DNA of 64,000 bases from Fodinibius sediminis (GCF_900182555.1 NZ_FXTH01000002.1:310001-374000), one strand, 5' to 3'; counted from the stretch's first letter, positions 17,121 to 26,632 are shown. Numbers and translations are program-made. The notes: generated by a model not told the origin, from the letters alone.

Positions 17121-18307
17121 TTCACCTGCTGATAAAAATAAAGCTCATGATCGGGCAGTGTCCCCGGATGAAAAATCTTAATGAGATCAGCCAGTACGAC
17201 ATCCGGCCGGACGACGCCTTTCTCCCAGTAGTCATTGGCCCCGGATTCACTGGACCGGCGATAGTTGTGATAGATCTCCCCCCTCCTGAACGGTTTAAAA
17301 TCGCGGAAGCGTTCGTCCCTGGCTGTAATCGCTTCCCGGGTTTTTGCACTGCCGGGATTCAACCATATGTCTGCCTTCAGCCCCTGTTCGTATACCGCCT
17401 CAAATGCCTTGCGAAGCCCTCCGCTCTCGGCAGAATCCGACCAGGGATAAGCAGCCCCGGCGTCTTTGAGATACCGGGCCGTAAAACTACCACCTCCCGG
17501 GACAAACCAGGTCCCCTTGTACGGCATGTTATTGATAACCAGCGGCTTGTTACCACCCGCATTAACCGTATCCTTCAATGAGTGATATCGCCGTGCCACC
17601 TCTTCAAACTTCCGGTTAGCGAGCTCCTCTTTATTCAGCAAGGCAGCCAATACCTTGACCCACTCCGCCTTGCCAAGCGGCGTTGTCTCCAGCCACTCGG
17701 CATTGACCACCAGGTCAATACCCGCATCCATCAGCACACGGTATTTGTCAAGCTCCGATGACTGTCCTCCTGAAATCATCAGCAGATCAGGATTGAGCTC
17801 CAGCACCTTTTCCATATTAAGCTCCCCCCCCGGCAAGTCAGCTGTTGCGCCCCTTCTAATCCTCTGCCGTACCTTCCGGTTATATACATACTCTCCTCCG
17901 GTTACCCCGGCGAGTATGTCATTCGCCTTCAGCATATCGGTAAGGGCGATGTGGGTTACCGAAGTCGCAATCATGCTCTGCACCGGGATGGCTATTTCAT
18001 ATGTATTATTTACATTAATATTTTCTTCTAATTCTTTTTGTACCAAGGAATAGCGTATGGTATCAACCTTGTCTTGAAACGGCTTCAGTATTTCAAGCAG
18101 CTTATAGTTTTGATGGTAACTTATTCGAAAACCCTCGGCATACTCCGCCTGGACCTTGTGGGGAAAGGCAGCCGCGTCTCCGGCTGTTTTATAATTATTT
18201 GGCTTGTCATCAGAAGACGAAGGGGCACAGGCTGTTACACCTATAAATGAAATAAGTATGATCGAACGAAAATGAAGGTATATTTCAAGGAGGCGTCGTG
18301 GCGACAT
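17117..18307 (-). CDS. btuF: BtuF-like cobalamin-binding lipoprotein
   Basis: Substrate-binding protein (396 residues) of the class III/helical-backbone type. Lipobox region FIGVTAC gives Cys27, so it is tethered to a membrane rather than free. The two lobes show IAIPVQSMIATSVTHIALTDMLKANDILAGVTG in the N-lobe and VLELNPDLLMISGGQSSELDKYRVLMDAGIDLVV before the long linking helix. It is longer than E. coli BtuF (about 266 residues), mainly because of an extra N-terminal region of about 80 residues. First gene after the second cobalamin riboswitch; its stop overlaps the start of btuC. Confidence 0.88.
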   Translation of the reverse strand: MSPRRLLEIYLHFRSIILISFIGVTACAPSSSDDKPNNYKTAGDAAAFPHKVQAEYAEGFRISYHQNYKLLEILKPFQDKVDTIRYSLVQKELEENINVNNTYEIAIPVQSMIATSVTHIALTDMLKANDILAGVTGGEYVYNRKVRQRIRRGATADLPGGELNMEKVLELNPDLLMISGGQSSELDKYRVLMDAGIDLVVNAEWLETTPLGKAEWVKVLAALLNKEELANRKFEEVARRYHSLKDTVNAGGNKPLVINNMPYKGTWFVPGGGSFTARYLKDAGAAYPWSDSAESGGLRKAFEAVYEQGLKADIWLNPGSAKTREAITARDERFRDFKPFRRGEIYHNYRRSSESGANDYWEKGVVRPDVVLADLIKIFHPGTLPDHELYFYQQVK

Positions 18308-18345
18308 AGGTACAGCTTTTCTCCCGAAAGCTTTTCCATCATCAT

Positions 18346-18532
18346 CAGCGGCAGGTCTTCTGGCTTACTCCGCTCTTGACAACCTTCCCGCCCCGAAGCC
18401 GCGGCAGTGGTATTGAAGGATCAAAAGTTTAAGGAGATTACAGCAGCGGGGACTGCTCCGGATTCTCTGCCTGCCATCAATACAGGCGGACTGATCACCG
18501 GATTCCCTTTTAACGCCCCAATAGCATTTTGG
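18346..18532 (-). promoter_or_regulatory. cobalamin (AdoCbl-type) riboswitch upstream of btuFCD
   Basis: Minus-strand reading gives the same B12-box as the first element, AGCCAGAAGACCTGCC (complement of 18350-18365). It also gives the core GGAGCAGTCCCCGCTGCTGTAA and the upstream TTAAAAGGGAATCCGGTGA. The btuF start lies about 40 nt past the low-coordinate end, so the element can control translation or early termination of btuFCD. Ends are approximate. Confidence 0.93.
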
Positions 18533-18814
18533 GACGACCGTCCATGAATCAGTATGTTAAAAATGGCATTTTAAAGTAACAGTATTCTTCCACAGAAACC
18601 AATGTGAAAATCAGATCCTATAAAATTTTTATATAAATGCCATATCCCTTTATCATTCATCTAATTTAACTATTATAAATATCGATAATTCACTTCTCTT
18701 CCTTTTTTCCCCTCCTAAAACCGAAGGCATTCTGCCCGGTATGTGACTCACCATTTCTTTTCTTATCTTCCCACACAGAAAGAAATTCATTTTAAATCTC
18801 GCTGCACTCCATTC

Positions 18815-20698
18815 ATGACCTACCTGTCCACAGAAAACCTAGCTAAAAACTACGGCATCAAGGTACTCTTTGAAGACCTGTCTTTTGGAATTTCCAGGGG
18901 AGACAAAACAGCCCTTGTTGCTGAAAACGGTACGGGAAAATCCACCCTCCTAAAAATACTGGCGGGCCGTGAAACCCCCGACGCGGGAAAGGTAATGGTT
19001 CAAAACGATGTGAGCATCGGTTTTCTGGAACAGGATCCGGATCTTGACGAAACCAAAACCATCCGTTCCTTCATTGCCCAAAGCGACAACAAAATGGTGC
19101 AGCTCATCCAGCAGTATGAGCAAGCAGCCCACGAGCAGGCCGAAAATTACAACGATGACACCCGTCGGGCCTTCGAAAAGGCGGCAACAGCCATGGATGC
19201 CGCCGATGCGTGGGACTACGAGCAGCGAATGGAGCAGATCCTGGGCAAACTTAATATTCATGATCTTGACCAGTCGATCGCCACGCTGTCAGGCGGCCAG
19301 CGCAAACGGGTTGCCCTTGCCTTCGTGTTGCTGAATGACCCCGATTTCCTCATTCTTGACGAACCCACCAACCACCTGGATGTGGATATGATTGAGTGGC
19401 TCGAAGAATATCTGCAGAACAGCAGCAAAACGCTGTTGATGGTAACCCACGATCGCTATTTCCTGGACCGCGTATGCAACCATATCATTGAGTTGGAGGA
19501 CGGGAAACTCTATCATCACGACGGCAACTATCAATACTTCCTGGAAAAGCGGGCCGAACGGCAGGAAATAGAGCGCAAGAAACTGCACAAGGCCAACCAG
19601 CTTTATAAGAAGGAACTCGAATGGATGCGACGCTCGCCCAAAGCACGCACCAGCAAGTCCAAGTCGCGCATTGACGACTTCAAGGAACTTGAAGACCAGA
19701 CCGATACCGGCCCGGAAGGTCCTGAACTCCGGCTCCGGATGGACATGCAGCGGATGGGAGGCAAGATCCTGGAACTGATCAACGTATCCAAGAGCTTCGG
19801 ACAGGAAACCATCCTCGACAGTTTCTATTACGATTTTGAAAAAGGAGAACGGATCGGAATCATCGGTAAAAACGGGGCCGGCAAAAGCACCTTTCTGAAA
19901 ATGCTCACCGGTGAAGAGCCGATCGATTCCGGTAAGATACGCACAGGCGAAACCATCGCTTTCGGCCACTATCGACAGGAAGGCCTTCAGTTTGATGAAG
20001 ATCAGCGAGCCATCGATGTCATCGAAAGTGTTGCCAAAGTCATCAAGCTTGCCAGCGGCAAAAAGATTTCTGCCTCCCAGTTTTTAGAACATTTTATGTT
20101 CAGCCGGGAAATGCAGTACACGCCCGTGAAGAAACTTAGCGGGGGCGAAAAAAAGAGGCTCAGCCTGATGATGGTACTCATCCAGAACCCGAACTTCCTC
20201 ATCCTCGACGAGCCGACCAATGACCTGGACCTGCTTACACTCAACAAGCTCGAAGAGTTTCTCCTGGCTTTTGAAGGATGCCTTATCCTTGTCTCCCACG
20301 ACCGCTTCTTTATGGACAAGCTTGTTGAACACTACTTCGTGTTCGAGGGGGACGGGGAGATCCGCGACCACCATGGAACCTACGAGGAGTATCGCCGGCA
20401 AAAGAAAGCCCGCGAAGCCAAAACACGCAGCAGCCAGACGAAGCAAAGCGCCTCGAAGCCGAGCAAACCCAGCCAATCCAGCAGTGAGGGCCTGAGCTAC
20501 AATGAGCGCCGGGAATACCGAAAACTGGAAGAGCGCATCGAGAAGCTGGAATCCAAGAAAGAAGCCCTGGAAACCCAGATTAGCAGCGGCGAGCTGGATC
20601 ACGGTGAGCTACGTGAAAAATCAAATCGATACGCCGAACTGGAAAAAGAAATCGAAACCCATACGGAACGCTGGTTTGAACTTGCCGAACGAGCCTAA
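18815..20698 (+). CDS. uup: ABC-F family ATPase, Uup type
   Basis: Soluble ATPase with two ABC domains, acting on ribosomes or on DNA-repair intermediates in the ABC-F family. An upstream in-frame ATG exists at 18743, but the ATG at 18815 (MTYLSTENLAKNYG) matches where the family begins, giving 627 residues. Domain 1: Walker A AENGTGKST and signature LSGGQRKRVALA. Linker: KKLHKANQLYKKELEWMRRSPKARTSK. Domain 2: GKNGAGKST and LSGGEKKRLSLM. The C-terminus is a coiled coil (LSYNERREYRKLEERIEKLESKKEALE), the feature that marks Uup among ABC-F proteins. No membrane segment. Confidence 0.9.
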   Translation: MTYLSTENLAKNYGIKVLFEDLSFGISRGDKTALVAENGTGKSTLLKILAGRETPDAGKVMVQNDVSIGFLEQDPDLDETKTIRSFIAQSDNKMVQLIQQYEQAAHEQAENYNDDTRRAFEKAATAMDAADAWDYEQRMEQILGKLNIHDLDQSIATLSGGQRKRVALAFVLLNDPDFLILDEPTNHLDVDMIEWLEEYLQNSSKTLLMVTHDRYFLDRVCNHIIELEDGKLYHHDGNYQYFLEKRAERQEIERKKLHKANQLYKKELEWMRRSPKARTSKSKSRIDDFKELEDQTDTGPEGPELRLRMDMQRMGGKILELINVSKSFGQETILDSFYYDFEKGERIGIIGKNGAGKSTFLKMLTGEEPIDSGKIRTGETIAFGHYRQEGLQFDEDQRAIDVIESVAKVIKLASGKKISASQFLEHFMFSREMQYTPVKKLSGGEKKRLSLMMVLIQNPNFLILDEPTNDLDLLTLNKLEEFLLAFEGCLILVSHDRFFMDKLVEHYFVFEGDGEIRDHHGTYEEYRRQKKAREAKTRSSQTKQSASKPSKPSQSSSEGLSYNERREYRKLEERIEKLESKKEALETQISSGELDHGELREKSNRYAELEKEIETHTERWFELAERA

Positions 20699-20957
20699 AG
20701 AACTGCCCATTGACGGCACGCTTGACCTTCATGCCTTCCGCCCGGAGGAACTGGGCTCTCTGATCCCCGCTTATATCGAAGAATGCCTCCGTAATGAAAT
20801 TTTTGAAATTCGGATTATTCACGGCAAAGGAACAGGCAGCCTCCGGCGATCGGTCCACGCCCTGCTGGAACGCAACCCGCATGTGGAAAGCTATTCGCTG
20901 GCCGGTGACCGCAGCGGATGGGGCGCTACACTGGCATCCCTGAAAAAACCGGTATAA
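20682..20957 (+). CDS. stand-alone Smr-domain protein
   Basis: About 91 residues covering a whole Smr domain: LDLHAFRPEELGSL (the D-L-H motif), then EIRIIHGKGTGSLRRSVHALLE (the HGKGTG motif) and a final strand. Smr domains cleave or bind nucleic acid and are usually the C-terminus of MutS2. There is no in-frame ATG before the domain. A TTG at 20682 (or 20676) overlapping the uup 3' end is the most plausible start, so the exact N-terminus is uncertain. A MutS-family ATPase gene without its own Smr domain starts 154 bp downstream. Confidence 0.75.
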   Translation: MPNEPKELPIDGTLDLHAFRPEELGSLIPAYIEECLRNEIFEIRIIHGKGTGSLRRSVHALLERNPHVESYSLAGDRSGWGATLASLKKPV

Positions 20958-21111
20958 TCATCTGCATTTTTATGCTGCTTTCTCTATTCTTCGTCTGGAA
21001 TCAGACTATTCCCGGATATTCCAGAAAACATTCTGCTCGAAACAGCTGGCCGGCAGCCGGCAACAACCATTATCAGACGACGCAAACCATCGCCAGTAAC
21101 TATTATTTCAT

Positions 21112-22944
21112 ATGCATGATTATACCCGCGACTCTTTACGACAAGCACTGAAGAACCAGGTTCGACGCCTGCAGCACAAAACCTCTTTACTGGATCGGCT
21201 CAGTGGCCGGCTGTCCATGATCCGCCTCGGCAGTTTTATAGGCGGACTGGCTCTTGTGTACCTGGCAGGGCGCCTGGGGCCCGAATGGCTTTTTTGGCTT
21301 GCCATCGCTTTATTTGTAGCCGGCTTCTGGCGACTGATAAAAATCCATAATCGCATTGATCAGGCCATTCAAAAATTTCGTACCTGGCAATCCATCCGCA
21401 CTTCCCACCTCGCGCGGCAGGACCTCCACTGGGAGGAGCTCCCCTACCGGACTCCCTCCGATGACTACGCAGAACACCCCTATGCCAGCGATCTGGACAT
21501 TATCGGAAAGCACTCGCTGCTACAGCTTATGGATACCACCACCTACCAGGGCAGCACCGACAGACTTGCTGCGTATCTGCTCGAAAGGGAACCCCAGCCC
21601 CAAGAGGTCGAATCGCGACAGGCCATCGTGAAAGAACTGACCGGCATGCCCACGTTCCGAGACTTTCTCCACCTCCAAGCCGAACTGAACCGCCGACAGG
21701 AGCTCGACAGCGACTGGACGCTGGAAGACCTTCTGCACCACTTGCAAGACTCCAGGGAAGTCAAATATACCTTCCCCCTGCTGCTTCTGGGCGGTCTCTC
21801 GGCCCTGAACATTATACTGGGTATCCTGTATCTGCTGGGCGTGATCGGACCCTACGTGGTTTTCAGCTGGGTGGCCTACCTGATCATCTACAACTTTAAC
21901 AGTGAGAAAATACAGGGACTATATGATGAATCCTCGCAGATAGAGAAACTGCTCAGCCGGTTTAATGCGGTCCTTCACTTCCTGGAAACCTATGATTATC
22001 CCTCCAAATCGAGGATCAAAGAATTTTGTCGTCCGTTCTGGTCCGCCGGCTTCTCTCCTTCAAAATATATCAAACGCATTGTCCGTATTGCCGGGGCCGC
22101 ATCATCCCAGCAGAGCGAAGTCGTCTGGGTACTGCTGAATTTTCTTGTTCCCTGGGACCTCTACTTCTCGCAGAAACTGAGTTCCTACAAGCAGGAGCTC
22201 GCTCCCAGGCTGGAGGAATGGATTTACCATTTTTATGAACTCGAAGCCTTCTCATCCATGGCGACCTTTGCTTGGCTTCACCCCGACTATACCTTTGCCC
22301 TGCCAAGCCCCCGTAACAAACAACCCCTGCACGCCTCTGCACTCGGCCACCCCCTCATTCCGCGCCAGCAGAAAGTAACCAACGATGTGACGATCGACAA
22401 CAAGGGTGACATTCTGCTTATCACCGGATCCAACATGGCCGGAAAGAGCACCTTCCTGCGAACCATCGGGATTAACCTGGCCCTCTGCTTCAGCGGCGCA
22501 CCGGCAAATGCAGCCTCCTTCTCAGCCCGGCCCTTTCGCCTGTTTACGAGTATCAACATCTCCGATTCGCTGGATGACGGCCTTTCCCATTTTTATGCAG
22601 AAGTAAAACGGCTCCGGACCTTGCTCGATCTTCTTGAGGATAATCACGACACGCCTGTCTTCTTTATGGTTGACGAAATATACCGGGGTACCAACAACCG
22701 GGAGCGTCTGCGCGGGAGCGAAGCCTTCCTGAAACGAGTGGCTGGAAAAAATGGGGTGGGACTTGTCTCCACTCACGACCTTGAGCTGGCACAGCTGGAA
22801 GACACCATTCCACAGTTAAGCAACTGGCATTTTGCCGAAACCATTGAAGAAGGCAAAATGAGTTTCGAATACAAGCTGAAACCCGGTCCCTGCCCCACAA
22901 CAAACGCCCTTAAGATCATGGAGATGGAAGGACTTCCAGTATAA
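21112..22944 (+). CDS. MutS-family ATPase with transmembrane segments
   Basis: 610-residue protein whose C-terminal third is a MutS-type ATPase: Walker A TGSNMAGKSTFLRTIG (near residue 439), SINISDSLDDGLSHFYAEVKRL, Walker B FFMVDEIYRGTNNRER (about 520), and STHDLELAQL. The MutS mismatch-recognition domain is absent. Instead there are two hydrophobic hairpins, at about residues 38-72 and 222-262, which should anchor it in the inner membrane. The middle part resembles the MutS core/lever region. Such MutS relatives are not the mismatch-repair MutS and their function is not established. Neighbouring Smr gene suggests a link to MutS2-like activity. Confidence 0.85.
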   Translation: MHDYTRDSLRQALKNQVRRLQHKTSLLDRLSGRLSMIRLGSFIGGLALVYLAGRLGPEWLFWLAIALFVAGFWRLIKIHNRIDQAIQKFRTWQSIRTSHLARQDLHWEELPYRTPSDDYAEHPYASDLDIIGKHSLLQLMDTTTYQGSTDRLAAYLLEREPQPQEVESRQAIVKELTGMPTFRDFLHLQAELNRRQELDSDWTLEDLLHHLQDSREVKYTFPLLLLGGLSALNIILGILYLLGVIGPYVVFSWVAYLIIYNFNSEKIQGLYDESSQIEKLLSRFNAVLHFLETYDYPSKSRIKEFCRPFWSAGFSPSKYIKRIVRIAGAASSQQSEVVWVLLNFLVPWDLYFSQKLSSYKQELAPRLEEWIYHFYELEAFSSMATFAWLHPDYTFALPSPRNKQPLHASALGHPLIPRQQKVTNDVTIDNKGDILLITGSNMAGKSTFLRTIGINLALCFSGAPANAASFSARPFRLFTSINISDSLDDGLSHFYAEVKRLRTLLDLLEDNHDTPVFFMVDEIYRGTNNRERLRGSEAFLKRVAGKNGVGLVSTHDLELAQLEDTIPQLSNWHFAETIEEGKMSFEYKLKPGPCPTTNALKIMEMEGLPV

Positions 22945-23237
22945 AGTAACCCATTGCTATTCAATATGCTACACTTATTATATAAGTTATTTTAAAACCA
23001 TACTAAACCTACTTCAGGGGCCTGTCCCCTTACTCCCAAAAAGCAACATCTCTCCCCGGGTGATTCTGGTTTCCCGTGGAGCACCGGCAACTCATCCCGC
23101 ATTAATAATACTGTTCCAGCTGAATATATTTTTCTTCCGTTTTTGAAGCATTCCATATCTTTTAGTAGCGTTGAGTAACTTTCAATCATTTCCGGGCTGC
23201 ATTAACAAATGCCCGAATAACAGGACTGTTCATTCTT

Positions 23238-24194
23238 ATGAATTTGCTTGAAGAAATAGCGAGTGCATACAATCGCATCCACAACGATATTTTCAACACC
23301 CCCCTGATCTATTCGCATTGGCTGAGTGACGCCTGCGACGGTGATGTCTATCTGAAACTTGAAAACGAACAGATAACCGGTTCATTCAAGGCACGTGGCA
23401 GCCTCAACAAACTTCGCTGGATGCAGGAACAACAGCAGGATAGCCTTCCAGTTACGGCCTCGACCGGAAATCACGGCCTTGGTTTTGCCAGGGCCTGCGA
23501 TCTGCTGGGAATTGAAGGCAAGGTTTTCCTACCCCACAATGCTGCAGATTCCAAAATCAAGGCCATTCAAAATTACGGCATAGAAATCGTCTTTCATGGC
23601 GACGACCCTTTTGAAACGGAGACCCATGCCCGCGAGACTGCCCGCAAGCATCAGTGGACATATATTTCACCCTACAATGACATCCAGGTTATAGCAGGAC
23701 AGGGAACCATTGGCCTGGAACTTATAAAACAGCTGCCCAAACCGGACAACATACTGGCAACCGTCGGTGGCGGCGGGCTCATCTCCGGCATAGGCTGCTA
23801 TATGAAACATACATCTCCGGAGATCCGCATAACAGGCTGCCAGCCCGCCCGCTCTCCCGAGATGAGCAGATCCGTACAAGCCGGCGAATACCAGGCCGTG
23901 GAATCAAGGAAAACGCTGTCGGATGGATCGGCAGGCGGCTTTGAACGTGATTCCATCACCTTTGATTTGTGCAAACAGCTGGTGGATGATTTTATTCTGG
24001 TTTCAGAAGACGAAATCGCTGATGCCATTCGTTCTATGATCAGGTATCATCACAAGATCATAGAAGGTGCTGCCGGCGTGGCCATTGCGAGCCTGCTCAA
24101 AGAACCTGAACGCTATTCAGGACAGACCAATGTCATTATTGTATGCGGGTCAAATATATCTTATCAAACATTACAATCAATCATATCTTGTTGA
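23238..24194 (+). CDS. PLP-dependent threonine/serine dehydratase-like protein
   Basis: Fold-type II PLP enzyme of 318 residues, probably deaminating threonine or serine to the 2-oxo acid. The Schiff-base lysine is in EQITGSFKARGS (Lys51), the substrate-carboxylate loop is TASTGNHG, and the phosphate loop is VGGGGLISG (about 177). The C-terminal VCGSNIS holds the PLP-nitrogen Ser position. There is no regulatory ACT domain, so it resembles catabolic TdcB-type enzymes or serine racemases rather than IlvA. Related dehydratases in hydroxyectoine use look similar, but no ectoine genes are nearby. Confidence 0.85.
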   Translation: MNLLEEIASAYNRIHNDIFNTPLIYSHWLSDACDGDVYLKLENEQITGSFKARGSLNKLRWMQEQQQDSLPVTASTGNHGLGFARACDLLGIEGKVFLPHNAADSKIKAIQNYGIEIVFHGDDPFETETHARETARKHQWTYISPYNDIQVIAGQGTIGLELIKQLPKPDNILATVGGGGLISGIGCYMKHTSPEIRITGCQPARSPEMSRSVQAGEYQAVESRKTLSDGSAGGFERDSITFDLCKQLVDDFILVSEDEIADAIRSMIRYHHKIIEGAAGVAIASLLKEPERYSGQTNVIIVCGSNISYQTLQSIISC

Positions 24195-24203
24195 TATACA
24201 GTT

Positions 24204-24219
24204 AGTTAAAATTTTAACT
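24204..24219. promoter_or_regulatory. 16-bp AT palindrome before the SIMPL gene
   Basis: AGTTAAAATTTTAACT is a perfect palindrome ending 15 bp before the start codon at 24234. It could be an operator, or a weak hairpin after the dehydratase gene. There is no GC in the stem core, so a terminator is unlikely. Confidence 0.3.
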
Positions 24220-24233
24220 TAAATTATTCTACT

Positions 24234-24914
24234 ATGCGTTTATTAACGACAAGCCTTACCCTTCTGCTTTGTGTTGGATCTGCATTTGCTCAGGAAAACG
24301 CCCTCTCTGTCAATGCCAGCTCATCGGTCGAGGTACCAGCTGACGGAATAAACTTCAATATCAACATCAATGCCGAGGCCGGTTCACCGCAGGAAGCCTA
24401 CGACCTGCACCAGCAGCGAGAAAAGGTACTGATTGACCTTCTCAGACAACACGATATTCCAGAAGAGGACATCCAGTTCGAACCGGTGGCTATCAACCGC
24501 GTGAGCACCCGCCGCGAGGACCCGGAAACCCGCGTTCGCACCCGACAGCAGGTCAGTCTCGGACTTTCGGATTTCACGGAATATGAAGCGATTCAGATCG
24601 CTTTGATAGAAAATGGCTATGATGAGTTCAGCGGCAATTTTACTTCTTCCGAATCCGATACTGGGCGAGATCAGGCACTCAAAGAAGCGTTAGGTATCGC
24701 CAGAAATAAAGCGGAATTGATTGCGCAGGAGAGTGATATAGTAATTACCTCAGTAAAATCTATTAATTATTCTCATCACGATGCCCCGCCTCGCCCCCTG
24801 CTGGAAGCAGCAGCATTCAGTGACAAATCCGCCGGCAGCCTGGTAACCGAATACGATCAGATGGTGACCGTGTCTGCCACGGTATCAATACAATACGATT
24901 TCAAACAGAAATGA
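24234..24914 (+). CDS. SIMPL-domain (DUF541) periplasmic protein
   Basis: 226 residues with a cleavable signal peptide (ends SAFAQ). A SIMPL/DUF541 domain runs over the rest of the protein: ALSVNASSSVEVPADGINFNININ at the start, a central RQQVSLGLSDFTEYEAIQIAL, and YDQMVTVSATVSIQYDF at the end. SIMPL proteins form oligomeric periplasmic or surface structures; their role is not well defined in this phylum. Single gene, with 39 bp to the dehydratase stop and convergent with the tesA-like gene. Confidence 0.85.
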   Translation: MRLLTTSLTLLLCVGSAFAQENALSVNASSSVEVPADGINFNININAEAGSPQEAYDLHQQREKVLIDLLRQHDIPEEDIQFEPVAINRVSTRREDPETRVRTRQQVSLGLSDFTEYEAIQIALIENGYDEFSGNFTSSESDTGRDQALKEALGIARNKAELIAQESDIVITSVKSINYSHHDAPPRPLLEAAAFSDKSAGSLVTEYDQMVTVSATVSIQYDFKQK

Positions 24915-25019
24915 ATCTATAAAATACTTTAAGTGAACTATGTTATAAGTTGATACAAGATAAATATAAGGTACAGGAAATCCTCATACTATTGGGATGC
25001 TGCAGTTTGCCATACAAAA

Positions 25020-25655
25020 TTATAGCTGTCTTTTTTTCTCCAGGATGGGTTTCAGAATCTCCCAGACATTTTCTGCTACCACTTTATGGCCTTCGGCTGT
25101 AGGATGTATGCCGTCGGATTGATTGAGGGCCCTGTCTCCTCCCACTCCCTGCAGCAGAAAAGGGATAAGCTGTACCTCATTGGTTTCTGCCAGTGCCGGG
25201 TACATCTGTTTAAACTCTTTCGTATACTCCGGGCCCAGGTTCGGCGGAACCTGCATCCCGGCCAGCATGACAGTGGCTTCGGGATTCTGCTTCCGAACCT
25301 TATCGATAATTTTCTGGAGATTGCTTTTGGTTACCTCCAGATCAATGCCCCGCAAACCGTCGTTACCGCCCAGCTCGAGCACAAAAACAGAAACGGGCTG
25401 ACGCAGCATCCAGTCAATGCGGCGAAGCCCCCCCGCCGATGTTTCGCCACTGAGTCCCCCATTTACCACTTCGAAATCCCAGTTCAGGGAATCGATTTTC
25501 TGCTGTATGACAGCCGGGTAGGCTTCCTTTTTGTCTATGCCGTAGCCTGCCGTGATACTGTCACCAAAAAAAAGGATCCGGTGAGGCTCATCCTGGCCAA
25601 CTGCCGTTAGCGTTACAAAAAGAAGCGTAACAAATAATGTAAAAAAACGTTTCAT
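25020..25655 (-). CDS. tesA: TesA-like SGNH esterase/lysophospholipase
   Basis: Exported hydrolase (211 residues, signal peptide ends LTAVGQ) acting on acyl esters, possibly thioester or arylester. The four SGNH blocks are intact: I FFGDSITAG (Ser33), II GGLSGETSAGG, III ELGGNDGLRG, V DGIHPTAEGH (Asp/His). Divergently placed to the ABC transporter genes at 25898 and 26633, the same tesA / ybbA-ybbP arrangement known from E. coli, which supports the assignment. Confidence 0.9.
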   Translation of the reverse strand: MKRFFTLFVTLLFVTLTAVGQDEPHRILFFGDSITAGYGIDKKEAYPAVIQQKIDSLNWDFEVVNGGLSGETSAGGLRRIDWMLRQPVSVFVLELGGNDGLRGIDLEVTKSNLQKIIDKVRKQNPEATVMLAGMQVPPNLGPEYTKEFKQMYPALAETNEVQLIPFLLQGVGGDRALNQSDGIHPTAEGHKVVAENVWEILKPILEKKRQL

Positions 25656-25897
25656 TAGTCTAATTAGTACGGATTAGGGGTTATCTTTGGAAATCAGGAA
25701 ACGATTTTAGGCGTAGAATGATTCATTCATCTAAAGATATAGTCAACCTCCTGTGATTTTGGAAACCTATAAAAAACCGGTGTCTCCTGTTTGAAAAGTT
25801 GTCGCGAAAGTCTTCAGCACTGTCCTCACTGTTAACCGGCGGGTTGCCACTGATTTTCACTGTCTTATTAACCGATTTATAAACACTTTATTACTTT

Positions 25898-26620
25898 ATG
25901 GATCCAAATCCAATTTTAGAAGTAACCAATCTCACGCAACAATTCAGCAGTGGAGATCACAAGCTTACCGTTCTGGACCATATCTCTTTTTCAGTAGACG
26001 AGGGAACCACCTGTGCCATTGTAGGTCCTTCGGGCAGCGGTAAGACAACCTTACTGGGACTCTGTGCGGGCCTGGACCGTCCAACGGAGGGAGAGGTGAT
26101 CCTCAATGATATACCGCTGGAGCCACTCAGTGAGGATGAGCGGGCCGAGGTCCGAAACCAATACGTTGGATTTGTTTTTCAGACCTTTCAGCTGGTTCCC
26201 ACCCTGACCGCCCTGGAGAATGTGATGGTTCCCCTTGAGCTGCGCGGGATGCGAACAGAGAAAGTGAAAGAAGATGCCCGGAAGCTGTTAACCGACGTCG
26301 GACTTGAGGATCGCATGCATCATTACGCCACCCAGCTATCCGGCGGTGAACAGCAACGCGTAGCCATTGCCCGTGCTTTTATCAACAAGCCCAGGATCCT
26401 TTTCGCGGATGAGCCGACGGGCAATCTGGACACTGAAACCGGACAAACCATAGAAAAGCTGCTTTTTGATCTGAACAAAATAAATGGTACCACGTTGATC
26501 CTGGTTACCCATGACCTCTCGCTTGCCGAACAGTGTCAGCGCACCATCCATCTGAAAAACGGGGCCATCTTCAAGGATGAATGGATTGACCGTGCTGAAG
26601 TGGAACAACTTAACCGTTAA
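25898..26620 (+). CDS. ybbA: LolD/YbbA-type ABC transporter ATPase
   Basis: MacB-family ATPase of 240 residues. Walker A GPSGSGKTT (43-51), Q-loop VFQTFQLVP, signature QLSGGEQQRVAIARA, Walker B ILFADEPTGNLD, H-loop THD. It starts 242 bp from the divergent esterase gene and is followed after 12 bp by its permease. The substrate is unknown: the family moves lipoproteins, peptides or other amphiphiles, often by extrusion from the membrane rather than import. Confidence 0.92.
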   Translation: MDPNPILEVTNLTQQFSSGDHKLTVLDHISFSVDEGTTCAIVGPSGSGKTTLLGLCAGLDRPTEGEVILNDIPLEPLSEDERAEVRNQYVGFVFQTFQLVPTLTALENVMVPLELRGMRTEKVKEDARKLLTDVGLEDRMHHYATQLSGGEQQRVAIARAFINKPRILFADEPTGNLDTETGQTIEKLLFDLNKINGTTLILVTHDLSLAEQCQRTIHLKNGAIFKDEWIDRAEVEQLNR

Positions 26621-26632
26621 ATTGCCTTTTCT

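Noticed and set aside
23016-23030. Hairpin AGGGG/CCCCT between the MutS-like and dehydratase genes
   Set aside because: Short stem and no T-tract, so not called a terminator.
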